Positions 23,809-34,215 of a DNA stretch of 64,000 bases are shown here, piece after piece. Every line of letters begins with the position of its first letter. Within the stretch, counting starts at the first letter, position 1. Source of the stretch: Sipunculus nudus. Its lineage: Eukaryota; Annelida; Sipuncula; Golfingiida; Sipunculidae. The notes beneath the pieces were generated by a model that saw only the letters and a list, made by a program, of their open reading frames with translations, did not search any database and was not told the DNA's origin. The DNA is taken from contig CM049306.1 of NCBI GenBank assembly GCA_026874595.1, positions 80,376,142 through 80,440,141 on the forward strand. Reading direction: 5' to 3'. A program made the position numbers and the translations under genes.

Positions 23809-24639
23809 ACAGACACTTGTACTCAGGTACACCTTTAACAAGTTTCTGTACTTAAATACAAGTACAAGTGTTTTTATCATTTTATTCATTCTGCTAAAGA
23901 AAAACGCACAAATCGTTGTGATTTTTTTTTGTTAATTAAAATAAACATTGTTTATATCTGTGTTACACACTGGTTATGTAACAGGTAGCAGAATTTGGCT
24001 TCTGTGAGGACATTCAGAAGTTTTAAAGATTAAGCTGCTTCACAATGCAGTATAAGCACAAACTTGACTCTGCACTCTAACTTATGTTTGCACGCAATAT
24101 ATAGCATATATATATTTTGTGTAGCAAAATGAAACCCGTATCAAACTTACCAAAACTTACCAGTACAAAGAAATAAATGTTTAACTAGGTATGCCACTTG
24201 TGATGTGTTCATAAGTTGTTCAGGGGTGTGTTTTGTAATATTGGGCTAGTCTAGAGTTTACCTTGAGTTCATAATATTGTAGCAATAATAAGAGCATAGG
24301 TTGTGGAATTGTGCACAGGGTTACTCAGAAGATCTGCTGACAGGGAATGCTGCCATAACCCCAGTACTCATTCACCTATCAAGCCTCTGGTTTATAACGT
24401 GAGCAGTTAATGACTGAAATCTACCTGGTAAAAAATTTCAATCAGTGTGTCATAGTGATAAGATATTCTTAACAAAACTAATTTTCCTCAGACTGTGGGT
24501 TGTAGAAGCACCACCAGTTTTATTGCTTTAAACAATCTAGGTAAAGAATTAAAAGTTCCATCTCTTGACCATCATTATATTATATATTCACACATAAACT
24601 TTTCTTCATACACTGATTTTAATAGTTGAAAATAAAAAA
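23809..24639. other. Intergenic; AAGTAC-rich low complexity then nothing
   Basis: The first ~80 bp after the LINE tail are rich in GTACTT and AAGTAC words, like 16710-16800 in inverse orientation. The remainder has no gene, RNA or repeat partner that I can support. Confidence 0.55.
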
Positions 24640-26340
24640 AAAAGTTTGCATGTCACTGGTTAGTTGCACTTCATTCAAGAGAAACCACATTCAATACCCT
24701 TTAAATTTAATGGGTCAGGGAAATATTAGGTTCAAAGTATGACTTGTCCCTGTTTCCTATGAACAAAAATACATTTTATATTTGCCCTGATCTGCTAAGT
24801 GGCACGGGTGCATTATGTGCAACTTTTAGTCATATATGCAACGTGGATAATTTTATGGTTTAGATAAGGATAAATAAAATAAAGATATGATATCCAACGC
24901 AACAACCAAATGATAAATTTGGAAATTCTAGTGAAGAGGCCATTTTTAATGATAAAGAGACCAAGGAACGTTTTGTTTTATGTTCTTTTATAACATAACA
25001 CCAACTTTTTTTTACTTATCTCTTTACTTGATAAATATGTGATTAAGTTAGAGAAAAGAGTATTAATAGAACGTTTATAAATTCACGATCCTCTGCTGAG
25101 ATTTAAACTCATGATCTCTTGGCTTTGCGTCCGGTGTTTTTCGCCTAGACCACAGAAACCGATGTTACATTTAGAGAAATCGGGAACCCTCATACCAATG
25201 AACGTACCAAACCCTGTGCCCCTGTAGAAATAGAGCATTTTTTATATAAAATATTTTAATTTTGATCCATATTAAGCTGACCTTCGCTAGCCCTCTGATT
25301 TTGAAAAGACATGGGTCATATCTTTCTCTCTGAAGAATCATGAACGTTGGAAAAGTGATATTTTGAAATGAATGAAAGTATATTTCGGGTATTTAAAACG
25401 GATAACGGCATGTTTTCGGCGGGGAGTCTTTCAAAATACGGGATACAATATTGATTAAATATAAGACGTGCCAGACCGACGTCCGAGAGAGATCCATTGG
25501 TCTTCGTGATATCACCCACTCCATTAATTCGTGGTGACGTGTGCACAGATCCAGCTGAACTTAATTTATCAAATCAAATCGACTCTTTTTTTAGATATCT
25601 GACCTCACAATACCTGGAATGCAGGCCTATCTAGTTCCCTTTTGATAAACTCCTTAAGTGTCGGGTTTATTTATTTCCCTCATGTTTATCAGTTAGCGTT
25701 AGGTATAGATCTTTTTACGGTAGTTCTATTTAAATGCTATCGAGTGCTGTAGACAGGTCTACTTGAAGAACGTAGTGACAGGGTTATCACTATATCTCTG
25801 CATGTTACTACATCTGTTACAGTGAATGATTGTCTGGTTTTAAGTCTTTCGCCGTATGCTGTTAGGTAATTATTTTACGAAGTCTTTTTGTTAATTTATT
25901 AACCAGCCATGCATGTTATCATCAAGTTACAGAGTCCCCGGGATGGTTCAGATCAATGCCCAAGGTCGATATGGCTTATACTTTAATTTAACCAAGTTGT
26001 CTCATTTCAGCCCAGCCCTCAGTGTGATTGTTACGCAATGCCCACTAATGAAATGAAAAAGCATCACGATTCATGTGACATCACAAGTGTCTCGCCGCTC
26101 CGAATGTTATAGACATGCATCACGTGGCTTGTGACGCCACTATGCTCTGTGGCGCATGGTCTTCGAATGGACTTGACCATAAAATATGATCCTGAATGTG
26201 TGGAGGTGCCGGCGTGTCTGCGCTTTCGAAGTGGTTGACTTAAGTACTTTGTGTTTATAGAGTGCACAGTTGGTGCTGTTGACAATATGATCGAGTGGCC
26301 GTTTGATAAATATATTATGAAATGGCTTGTTTAGTTTTGC
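24640..26340 (+). repeat. Segmental duplication, paired with 4550-4860 and 50255-51330
   Basis: 24640-24950 pairs with 4550-4860. From 25085 to 26185 the order matches 50255-51315. Shared blocks include TAGAAATAGAGCATTTT, CCATATTAAGCTGACC, TTAATTCGTGGTGACGTGTGCA, CGCTCCGAAT-TTAT-GACATGCATCAC and GTGACG-CACTATGCTCTGTGGCGCA. The arms are diverged with indels. No gene is seen. It forms the distal 5' flank of the intact gene at 26988. Confidence 0.8.
25088..25160 (-). mobile_element. SINE head fragment, copy 4
   Basis: The reverse complement gives a tRNA-like head: CGGTTTCTGTGGTCTAGGCG (A-box region), AAAGCCAAGAGATCATGAG and GTTTAAATCTCAGCAGAGG (B-box region). The same head is at 50262-50335 in the paired duplication arm, where the SINE body continues to 50150. 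Here the body has been replaced by unrelated DNA. Confidence 0.65.
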
Positions 26341-26987
26341 CATCGCATAGGCCTTTTGGCACCCTTGTTGTTTCTAGGCTCTGCGGGAGCCGGGCGGGTA
26401 TTGCTTCCTTCGGGCAAATACGAAAGGAATACGGATCAGGCCGGTCAATAACATATCAAAATACACCACAATAAACTCTGATACTGCCATCGCCTAATTT
26501 AATCAAAGATGATTTAATTATTCCCCTGTGGATTTATTCCGGTGATTTAAACCATGGCACATGCAATGGCCACAAAACATTGGATAAGCAGTTTCTTACC
26601 AGGACGTTATTCCCCAGTAACTCTTGGTAGCTTGCCTTGACCGTGGTAAAGTCGTTGTTTTGGAAGAATGTCACTTGAACAATATATATGGCTCATACAC
26701 CCCTGAAATGTCTCATAAGGGCTCGCTCGTTTCCAAAGAGCACTGTAAATGCTTGATTCAGCTTGTCCGCCTTATCTGATAATGTAGACCATATATCCTG
26801 GCTCATTGCCAGTGTTTTAACAACAACATAACTGGCTCCTCCTCAGGCAGGAGAAATTTGGCGGCTTTCTGTTTCCCATGCAAACAGTGTCATACAGAAA
26901 GTCAGGTAATTTCTTTAAATCAGTTTACAACTATAACTATATATTCACAGGCTTACTCTCTTAGTACAAAACTTACGATGCGGGAAA
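26341..26987 (+). promoter_or_regulatory. Proximal 5' flank of the intact gene at 26988
   Basis: Immediate upstream region of an intronless gene. It has a CTTTCTGTTTCCCATGCAAAC segment near 26867-26888, like the CTTTCTGTTTCACATGCACG segment preceding the copies at 32825 and 62453. It also has an AACTATATATTCAC TATA-like element about 50 bp before the ATG. The rest has no partner in the 50-51 kb arm. Promoter function is inferred from position and the shared segment. Confidence 0.45.
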
Positions 26988-27977
26988 ATGGCTACCGGAA
27001 TTGACAACTTCTGGGTGTTTGAAGGAAGTACGTCGCCTGATGATGTTCTGTCACTTTCAATGTATGAAAGGTCTATAGGACCTGCGCATGAGCGACAGCG
27101 CTGTTACAATATGAGTCTTCGAGATGGCGATAACGCCAGTTATTGCGAGGGTATGACAGCAGCTGAAAGAGAAACATGCAATATTCTATCAAAGCTCGTC
27201 GCTGGCAAATTAAATCAAACAGTTGCAGTACGGTTAGGACATATCTATATTGAAAGACATGCATATATACCAGCAGCCTCTTTCGGAGAATTCTTCACTG
27301 TCGATGATATGAAAAGTCAAGAGTTTGGGAGAAAAGGTCATCGGCACTTTCAAGAAGCTGATCTTGATTCACGGCATGAGTTGCTTGAGAAATTTCTATT
27401 TGAAGAATATTTTGAAGGTCGGTCAGTTACTGACAGGTATAGTCTTCAATGTCAAGGTGTAAACTCACCCAAAGTTGAATATGACAGGGATTTGAAATTG
27501 GTCGCATATTATGAGCAGGCATGGGATGACAGAAATTTGGTCTGCATGGTAAAACGCAAAGACCTTTCTCATCTTGACATGAGGTTCGTTTTAACGAACC
27601 GTGAGCCATCTGCCGAAGAGAGTTGCATTCCCAGAGGGATGGATTTACCTTCCATTGAGAAACAAGGTGATTCTCTAAGAGTTATTGACAATAATGATAA
27701 TGTCTGCAGCATCCGATTCCGAAATGTTGAGATTTATGAGAATACACAGAAGGCAAAACATAAGGGAATTAAAGTCAAGGTTATCCGATCTCGAGTTTTT
27801 TGGCCCAGGGAAAAGGGATCGACGTACTATGACTCCAATAAACCAAAAGAGGAAATATGTTTGATGTACAACACAGAAGGTGGAGAAATAGAGGCGGACG
27901 GTCTGGAGAGGTTTGTCGAATTCTGCTTTGATTTTGAACGCCGCATTCATCTAGGCTTACCAAGAGTATGCAAGTAG
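26988..27977 (+). CDS. Uncharacterised single-exon family protein, copy E (intact, 329 aa)
   Basis: An uninterrupted 329-codon frame from ATG 26988 (A at -3, G at +4) to TAG at 27975-27977. I do not recognise the family. Conserved blocks shared with the 322-residue copy at 55388 are WVFEGS (9-14), RCY with SLRD and DN (38-49), VRLGHIYIERH (81-91), GRKGHRHFQEADL (114-126), AYYEQAWDDR (173-182), MVKRKDLSHLDMRFVLT (187-203), IRFRNVEIY (242-250), KVKVIRSRVFW with GST (262-279), EEICLMYN and GGEIEADGLERFVEFCFDFERR (288-319). There is no signal peptide or transmembrane segment, so a cytosolic or nuclear soluble protein is likely. The three most conserved charged blocks suggest one folded domain spanning most of the length. 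It has a unique C-terminal tail (HLGLPRVCK). An open frame over such diverged paralogues suggests selection for function. Confidence 0.85.
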   Translation: MATGIDNFWVFEGSTSPDDVLSLSMYERSIGPAHERQRCYNMSLRDGDNASYCEGMTAAERETCNILSKLVAGKLNQTVAVRLGHIYIERHAYIPAASFGEFFTVDDMKSQEFGRKGHRHFQEADLDSRHELLEKFLFEEYFEGRSVTDRYSLQCQGVNSPKVEYDRDLKLVAYYEQAWDDRNLVCMVKRKDLSHLDMRFVLTNREPSAEESCIPRGMDLPSIEKQGDSLRVIDNNDNVCSIRFRNVEIYENTQKAKHKGIKVKVIRSRVFWPREKGSTYYDSNKPKEEICLMYNTEGGEIEADGLERFVEFCFDFERRIHLGLPRVCK

Positions 27978-28980
27978 TTTAGATCACTGTATACCCATGA
28001 AAGCAGCTGCAATCAGTTGACTGAGAGTATATGATGAAGTGTCGCATTGACACAAAATGATAAACACCAGACAGAAAATTTGTAAATTTGTGGATCGCCT
28101 TGGGCCAGAGGACTGTGCAGCGTTTTCAGCAGGTTGTAAATATATTCTTTAAGGCTCATAGTTGTATACAACAACTTAAATCCGGTCCCCCGATTCCAGT
28201 TGCCCTTCCTTCAGACCTTTAAATACAGCAAGGAAAGCTTAAAATATAGATATGTTCTTGTTGATGTCCAATGTAATTATAAAGGACAAGATTTGTTTTC
28301 AAATAACCTTGGTATAAATCTTCTAGTGTAAAGGAGTTTAGACTGAAGGCGTTGGTAACACCCCACGTGTATCTGTATGATGTTGCATAGAGAATTGTGT
28401 CAGGTAACAAATTATTTGTTTATCCATGAAGCAGAGGGAAGAATGCTGAAGTGGATGCATATAATAGATTATTATTTTCAGTTGATTACACTTTATTTTT
28501 CGGGATATCATTTATAAGTATATTATCACTGCAATCATTCATATTGTTACTCTAGATGATAGTGACAATAAATGATAATAGGCTTACTGTAGGGTTTACA
28601 CCTGTGTTAAAACACAAGGCAATACTGAAGGGCGATAAGTAAATGTTAATGCATAACAATTCGTAATATGATACGACTGGGTCACATAAGCACCCAGCTG
28701 GAGCTGTTTTAATAACATTGCAAATTACTTGAGACCGGTCTTTGACTACAGAATGCCTATATACGTGTACTAAACGGCTCATTCTACCAAAAAAAAATTC
28801 TCTGAGTGTCAAGGAATATATCTCGAAAAGTCAAAACAGATTATATACATTTTCTATGCAATTTCCCCTTTTTTGTTAGGATAGGAAAACCATTTATGTT
28901 ATAGAGGATGAAGTTATGGCGCGACTGGTCCTGTCACCTCTCGGAAGTTAACAAACACCATCACCTGTTTGTTTACAAAC
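27978..28980. other. 3' flank of copy E, no further gene
   Basis: No nearby AATAAA directly after the stop and no coding exon. This stretch is missing from the 50-55 kb paralogous block, which passes from the equivalent of ~26.2 kb to that of ~28.99 kb across unrelated sequence. Confidence 0.5.
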
Positions 28981-28984
28981 TGCA

Positions 28985-30010
28985 GCAGATCTTATAATCC
29001 ATTAAGTTAAAGCAGACGTTGAACAATGAGCTATAGTTTTGAGACTGTAATATCCGTTTGACACAATAGCATTGCAACAGTCTCAGTAAATAAGTTACCT
29101 GTGATAAAATTTGATAATTAAAAAAAATAAACCCGTTTATGTCAATAACGGTTTCTTAGTTTGGGTATATCCACCTTTGTGGCGAGTCCTTCTATACAAT
29201 GAAAAGAAATCCATGAATATGATTTTTTTTTGTGTCATCTTGCATATATAGCATATACAAAAATGAATAAATATACTAAATATACTCTGTTTTCTTTAAA
29301 TCATACTTTTAATGTACATTATACACAGTTTTAACTTTGCTGTTTAAGAAACAGAATAAATTTCATAAATTTTATATGGATTAAATTATATCATTTGTCC
29401 TTTTCTCACAAATACAGCAGTTTTGATTTTGTGTTTAAGGATGTTATATTATTGATTTCATGGTGATACTCTGTGTATGTATAAACAGAATTAAATGAGT
29501 GGACCCTTAATATTGTTGACATGTGTATATATGACATACAGTTAAACTAAAATAGCCACATTTTTTATCACATACAAGATTATCTGATTGGACATATACA
29601 GACCACGCCAAAGTTGACCTAATGTTCAATAATAAGGCTGAATCGCATGCTAATGAAGAGATGTTCAAAAAGGTTTACATGTCTGAGTATTATTTGGATG
29701 ACGGTTTAATGCTCCCTCTCATTCAATTTTTGACTGCCCAAAACTTTGAAAGGTATTTTTTTTTTTTTTTTTTAGATATATTTATTCCAATTTAATTGTT
29801 CTTGGGTGAAAATGTAATACGTGTACTGTTTTAATCTTCTATCATAATGGTTTATTCCATAGTCCGAAGGGATAAAGATTAATAATTATATTGCCTATAC
29901 TGTATGTTATAATGAAATTTCTTCAACATGGGCCATGAAAACCTTTAAAATCCTTAAAATCAATGTAAGTGCAATTTACATTTGTTTATAACATGTACAC
30001 TGTCACATCG
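28985..30010 (+). repeat. Segmental duplication, paired with 51940-53520; holds an empty insertion site
   Basis: GCAACAG-CTCA, TTACCTGTGATA, AATAAACCC, then GGTTTCTTAG and TGTGGCGA match 51940-52025 plus 52705-52760. Further on, GATTTCATGGTGATA-type, CAATAATAAGGCTGAAT and GGGCCATG blocks match 52900-53400. The miniature LTR element at 52018-52704 is absent here. The uninterrupted target lies at about 29126-29146. Confidence 0.85.
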
Positions 30011-31115
30011 GTAAAGTTGTGAAAGTCCAGGTTCTTTTACGAATCAAACAAACTGACGTACACTCAATAAAGGAATAATTCCTGTTTTAAAAATACATTC
30101 ATAAATATTTAAAAAATTACTTACATTCTGTGGAGAGGCGCTCCCTTTACACCGATAATTAATATAATTACATAAATACACAGAGTCCGATCATGGCAGC
30201 CAACCGCAAAGTTCAATATCACTTGGTTCCTAACCACTTGGCTATCGCGCACACATTGTAACATTGTTATGTAACACTATCCTGTATTCACGGAGTTTCT
30301 ATAGACCTTAATATCTTACTATGTATACCCGTTTCACAGTCCACGTAGCGCGCACAGACTACACTTTCTAAGCGATGAATCACAGTCTCTCACTGTTGAT
30401 ATCTCATAGAATCATCCAGACCTGGTACAAGAATGAGCTTCCACAAAGCAATATCTTGTACCTCTGCGGTAATGCGTATATATAAAGTCCCTGCGGTCTG
30501 TTCCTGGTAGCGCACACAACAAGTATCAATCCGCCAGATTACCAGTCCATCGGCAAAATGCATTATTTGCTCTGATATCCTTTACAGAGAAATCACTTGT
30601 GGCTTCCTCAGGCACTGAACATCCATGCTAGTAGAGATCATATCACAGCCGTTTCCACTGGTAACATATGCAGACCGGCCCCAGGACTACTGAAGGTATC
30701 CTCAGTTTATACCACATCGGTACGCTGAAACGGGCCTTTCTCCCGAAAATGTCCTACTCCACTCCTTATAAATGCTTGCTGACGTCACAACTCCCGATTG
30801 TCCTCCGGCCAATCATTACTCAAAAGTACGCCGACCATCAATCACTGCGCGAATATTAATACAGAAATGCCTCTAGAAACACTATGTGAGAAAATCCAAC
30901 TTTCACATGTATGCTCTCTTACAACTAAACTGCCCTGATATTAACATCTAACGAGACACGTGTGCCCTTCAACCACCTGACGCTATTATCTTAACATGAT
31001 AATCCATATTAATGCACAATTAATTACCAAAACAATCATCTGGTTATTATCCCTACTAGAATATGTAACATAATACCTAAATCACAGCTCTCTGGTGACA
31101 ACATCATACCTGACC
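30011..31115. other. ~1.1-kb segment present only in this duplicate arm
   Basis: The paired arm passes from the equivalent of 30010 (near 53505) to that of 31115 (near 53545) in about 40-50 bp. This arm holds ~1.1 kb that is less AT-rich, with GTATATATAAAGTCC near 30475 and several GCGCACAC words. Possible ends are TGTGAAAGTCCAGG (30017 on) and a TGACCTCACA-like end near 31117, weakly inverted. It could be an inserted element (for example a solo LTR) or a deletion in the other arm. No coding sequence is seen. Confidence 0.4.
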
Positions 31116-31640
31116 TCACACATACTTCAGCCACTGAGATCACTTACATAGACTGTATGGTCAGAATTACATGGTATGCTAATATAATACGCAGCATAAA
31201 ATTCCTTAAAAATACGATCGTTCCGATTTCTCAAAGCTTAATGCTATATATATCAACTGCCCAAAATTTCACCCCTTTTAATGAAGCAGAAAATTGTATA
31301 CTTCATGAGTGGTGGTGTATTATATTTCTCTTTAATTGGTTACCTGTTTTTTTATCTGTTAGCAACCGTACTTATATTTTCTATTATGGTTCTATGAAGG
31401 TTAAGAAAACACCCAAGAAACAACCAAATTAATGCCCTTGGTAATGTGAAAAAAAGTAAAGGAATCTAAACCATTGTTAAATAAGAGAATTTCGCTATCC
31501 TTGTCGGAGGCAAGGTCATTCAAAGGTTTTTAGGGACCGCCTTTTTCTATTTTGTTTTAATCTACAACAGGGTGAATTTAAAGGCAGTTGTAACTTTGAT
31601 CAAACATATTAGAGTATGTATATACCTGCAGTGATCGTCT
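31116..31640 (+). repeat. Duplication arm, paired with 53555-53800
   Basis: CACTGAGATCAC, TAATATAATACGC-GCATAAA, TGGTGG or GGTGGCG-TGTATTAT, TTGGTTAC and GCAACCGTACT occur in the same order in both arms. No gene is present. Confidence 0.7.
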
Positions 31641-31649
31641 GTTGTGTTT

Positions 31650-32824
31650 ATCAGTATACGGCAATCACCCCGTCTGTTATCAGTTTGATACAAGTCAGTT
31701 TTACTTGCACTATCTCTTAGCAGCTAAGAAAATCATGAAATCATCGTTTGCCGAATCAGAGTTTCTGTTTGAAGGTTTGCAGCAGACCTTCAGGGCGGTT
31801 TAATGATCCCCATGCTCACAATGTAACATATGCTTTACTTATATCTGGCAAATAATGCTAATGTATAGACAATTAAAAACGGAAGACACAATGCACTAGA
31901 GTCAAGGATGGCTTTGTCCTAGCAGCAATTACCCGGTGTATTAATAGCTATATTAATAATTAAGGAGTTAAGCATAAGACTACTGTTCAGATTGCTCTTC
32001 ACGTAGCCTATATGGATCAGTTGTTACTGGCACGGCACAGACTGAGTTCATAATCAGACGAATCGATGATTGGACCTTGGTATCAATCTAGTCCTGTCAG
32101 GGTTTTTTTTTATGTAATGACAAATTACGCACAGGGTTATCAGCTCTGACACCATTTAAACATTGAGACGTTCATTCGGCTTGATTTTTGTAAGGTTTAT
32201 CGGAACGACTTTTACCTTTTCACCGGCTACATGAACGACATTTTATGATTGTCATAAATTCAAGCTTATTGTTTTGTACCTGCTGGTTGCATTACCTGCC
32301 GTTGATTCAAAGCTACAGGCTTATCTGATACACCATATAAAATTAACATGGGCATATTGTGGGAGAAACATTTGTTCGACAGTTTATCATTAACAATATA
32401 AAATGTCTGGTTGTATTATGAAATTCTACATGAATATTTTACACAACAGAGTTAAAAAAACATGCTGATTTACGTTTTATAAATCAAAGCATAAATCAGA
32501 ATCATATTTACGCAATGCCGAGGCTATTCCATTATGATGATATATTCACAAACTAGGCCGGGCAGAAACCGCCACATTGATTTTTACACGATAACGGGAT
32601 GTTCTGGGAAGTCTAGAATTTTAAGATTCATCCCTATATATATTCTAACACAAACAAAGGCCGGCAACTTCCGAATGTAGCTTTGTCTCTTTCTGTTTCA
32701 CATGCACGTACCATCAAGTATCATCTGGGAAGTCGGGAATTACTGTTTCATTTAGGTGAATTACAGTATACTATAGACACAATACCAAGAGATTACCACC
32801 GTGGAAGACCATCTGGCCAAGAAA
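31650..32824 (+). promoter_or_regulatory. Duplicated 5' regulatory block of remnant F (paired with 54375-55387 and 61360-62452)
   Basis: About 1.1 kb shared in order with the upstream regions of the copies at 55388 and 62453. Shared blocks include CTGTTATCAGTTTGAT, TTGCCGAATCAGAGT, CTTATATCTGGCAAATA, CACAGGGTTATCAGCTCTG, TGATTGTCATAAATTCA, GAAACATTTGTTCGACAGTT, TTTCTGTTTCACATGCACGTA and GACACAATACCAAGAGATTACC (32776-32797). TATACTATAG lies just before the last. The block is preserved although its gene is lost. Whether it still drives transcription cannot be told. Confidence 0.7.
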
Positions 32825-32883
32825 TTGGCTACACAATTCGGTAACCTTTGGATGTTTGAGGGAAGTTCAACAGCTGATCATTT
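32825..32883 (+). pseudogene. Family remnant F: first ~19 codons only, start codon lost
   Basis: The position of the family ATG reads TTG (32825-32827). LATQFGNLWMFEGSSTADH then matches MAAQS...VFEGSSSADD of the copies at 55388 and 62453. Homology stops near 32883, right after the ADD block, and AT-rich unrelated sequence follows. The full promoter block upstream is intact, so the body of the gene was deleted. Confidence 0.85.
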
Positions 32884-33408
32884 GACTTTTATCTTTAATC
32901 CTAAAACATGTAGTTAAAACAAATATAAATATATGCTTTTATTATTTCTTGGAGTAAAAGCAAAGAAAGTATTTAGATCTTAAGAAAACAAGGAACTTTC
33001 TCATATTTTCAAGCTGATATGAGGTGATTCATATAATATAGTTAATGTAGTCATACCCATACTAATGTATGGAGAATTCTGTCTATTAGGTGTAAACTAA
33101 AAGAAACACCTTATCACCAATATTACATGCTTTATTTCCCAAGGAATATTCAAAATGGCGGTAGACTGCGGGTTATAATTATAATCAAGACACGACTTAT
33201 TTTCTTAGAAATAATCGTTCTGAAACCAAAATTAATTATATACCTCTACAGTCAATGTAACTGTGTTCATCTCCGGTGTGGCGGAGAGGCTTCGTCTAAA
33301 GTTAAAGTCAAAGTACATTATCTGACGTCCAATAGAAAGATAAAATATAAAGTCTGTTACAACACAGCGCAAAAACAGAATTTTGCTTAATCAAGACTCT
33401 TTCCCTAA
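32884..33408. other. Intergenic, no gene seen
   Basis: Unrelated to the family's coding sequence. An 87-codon open frame at 33127-33390 has no recognisable features. I do not support a gene. Confidence 0.5.
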
Positions 33409-33848
33409 ATTTGCCCAAGCTATTTATTTACAGTGCCGCAGGGAAGCGCCCTATCCGCACCCTTCCTCCAGAGGTCGTTTCTACCCAAAACGAACCTCTT
33501 CCTGGGACGGCCGGGACTACTTCCCTCAACCGTCAACCTTTAAGATCAAATTTTGTTTCATTTCACGGTAACAGCTTCTTCTTAAATTTAACACGCAAAT
33601 GCTATACAAATATTACTTATTCTTTAAATTCTTACAAAAAAAAACCACCAATGTTAATGTTATTTGCCTTGAGAATGTCTTATCCAACATATTTGAACGG
33701 AATTCATTGCCCTCTCTACTGTAGTAATACCTATACACTGCTGGTGTATTAGAAGCCATAGAATCCCATAGAGTGCTTTGACGGTGGCATATTTTGACCC
33801 CATGAAGCCTAACAAAACACCTTATGAGTACGATTCTACGCACTCTGC
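33409..33848 (+). repeat. Dispersed ~430-bp repeat R1, copy 1
   Basis: Shares in order with 36740-37165 (plus) and 41395-41690 (minus): CCAAGCTATT, CCAGAGGTCGTTTCTAC-CAAA, a GACTAC or GACTATTTG segment, CAAGGAAACA or CACGGTAACA, TATTACTTA, ATTTGCCTT and AACGGA-TTCATT. The core GAGGTCGTTTCTACCCAAAACGAACCTC is an imperfect inverted repeat. The overlapping 113-codon frame is spurious. It is probably a non-autonomous mobile element, but no terminal repeats or target duplications are defined. Confidence 0.7.
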
Positions 33849-33898
33849 ACATAATTGTTTATATCTCAGATCATTCAAATAATGAACCTACTCTAACC

Positions 33899-34215
33899 TC
33901 CGGTTTCTGCTAAGTACAATAATCAAAGCCGGAAGATGGTGAGTAGCGATCAGAAAAGTAGGGGTGAGAATATTTCACAGTCGGCTTTTATCTAACTTGA
34001 GCGCTTTACGGGCTTATACCAGTGAGCCTTTCTGAATTCCTCTGTATTATGACCGAGCAATGGGAAAGAATTGCATACCTAGGACCCGCATGTGTTATAG
34101 TTACCGGGCCTGGTTAACACTATGAATGAGAGGAAGCGTGTGCTACCACCCTGTCACAGTCTGACACCGAAATGCAATTTCGCAAATGTACTTACTTCCC
34201 TTAGAAAGTACTAAT
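33899..34215 (+). mobile_element. tRNA-derived SINE, copy 2
   Basis: Same body as copy 1: GAGCGCT, TATGACC-AGCAATGGG, GGGCCTGGTTAACAC, GAGGAAGCGTGTG, ACC-CCTGTCAC, CTGACACCGAAATG-AATT and GGCGGT near the 3' end. The head is degenerate (CGGTTTCTGCTAAG at 33901; the B-box is not clear). Ages differ: copy 2 has lost more than copy 1. Confidence 0.72.

Noticed and set aside
33411-33752. 113-codon frame
   Set aside because: It lies wholly in dispersed repeat R1. The frame is not kept in the other two copies.
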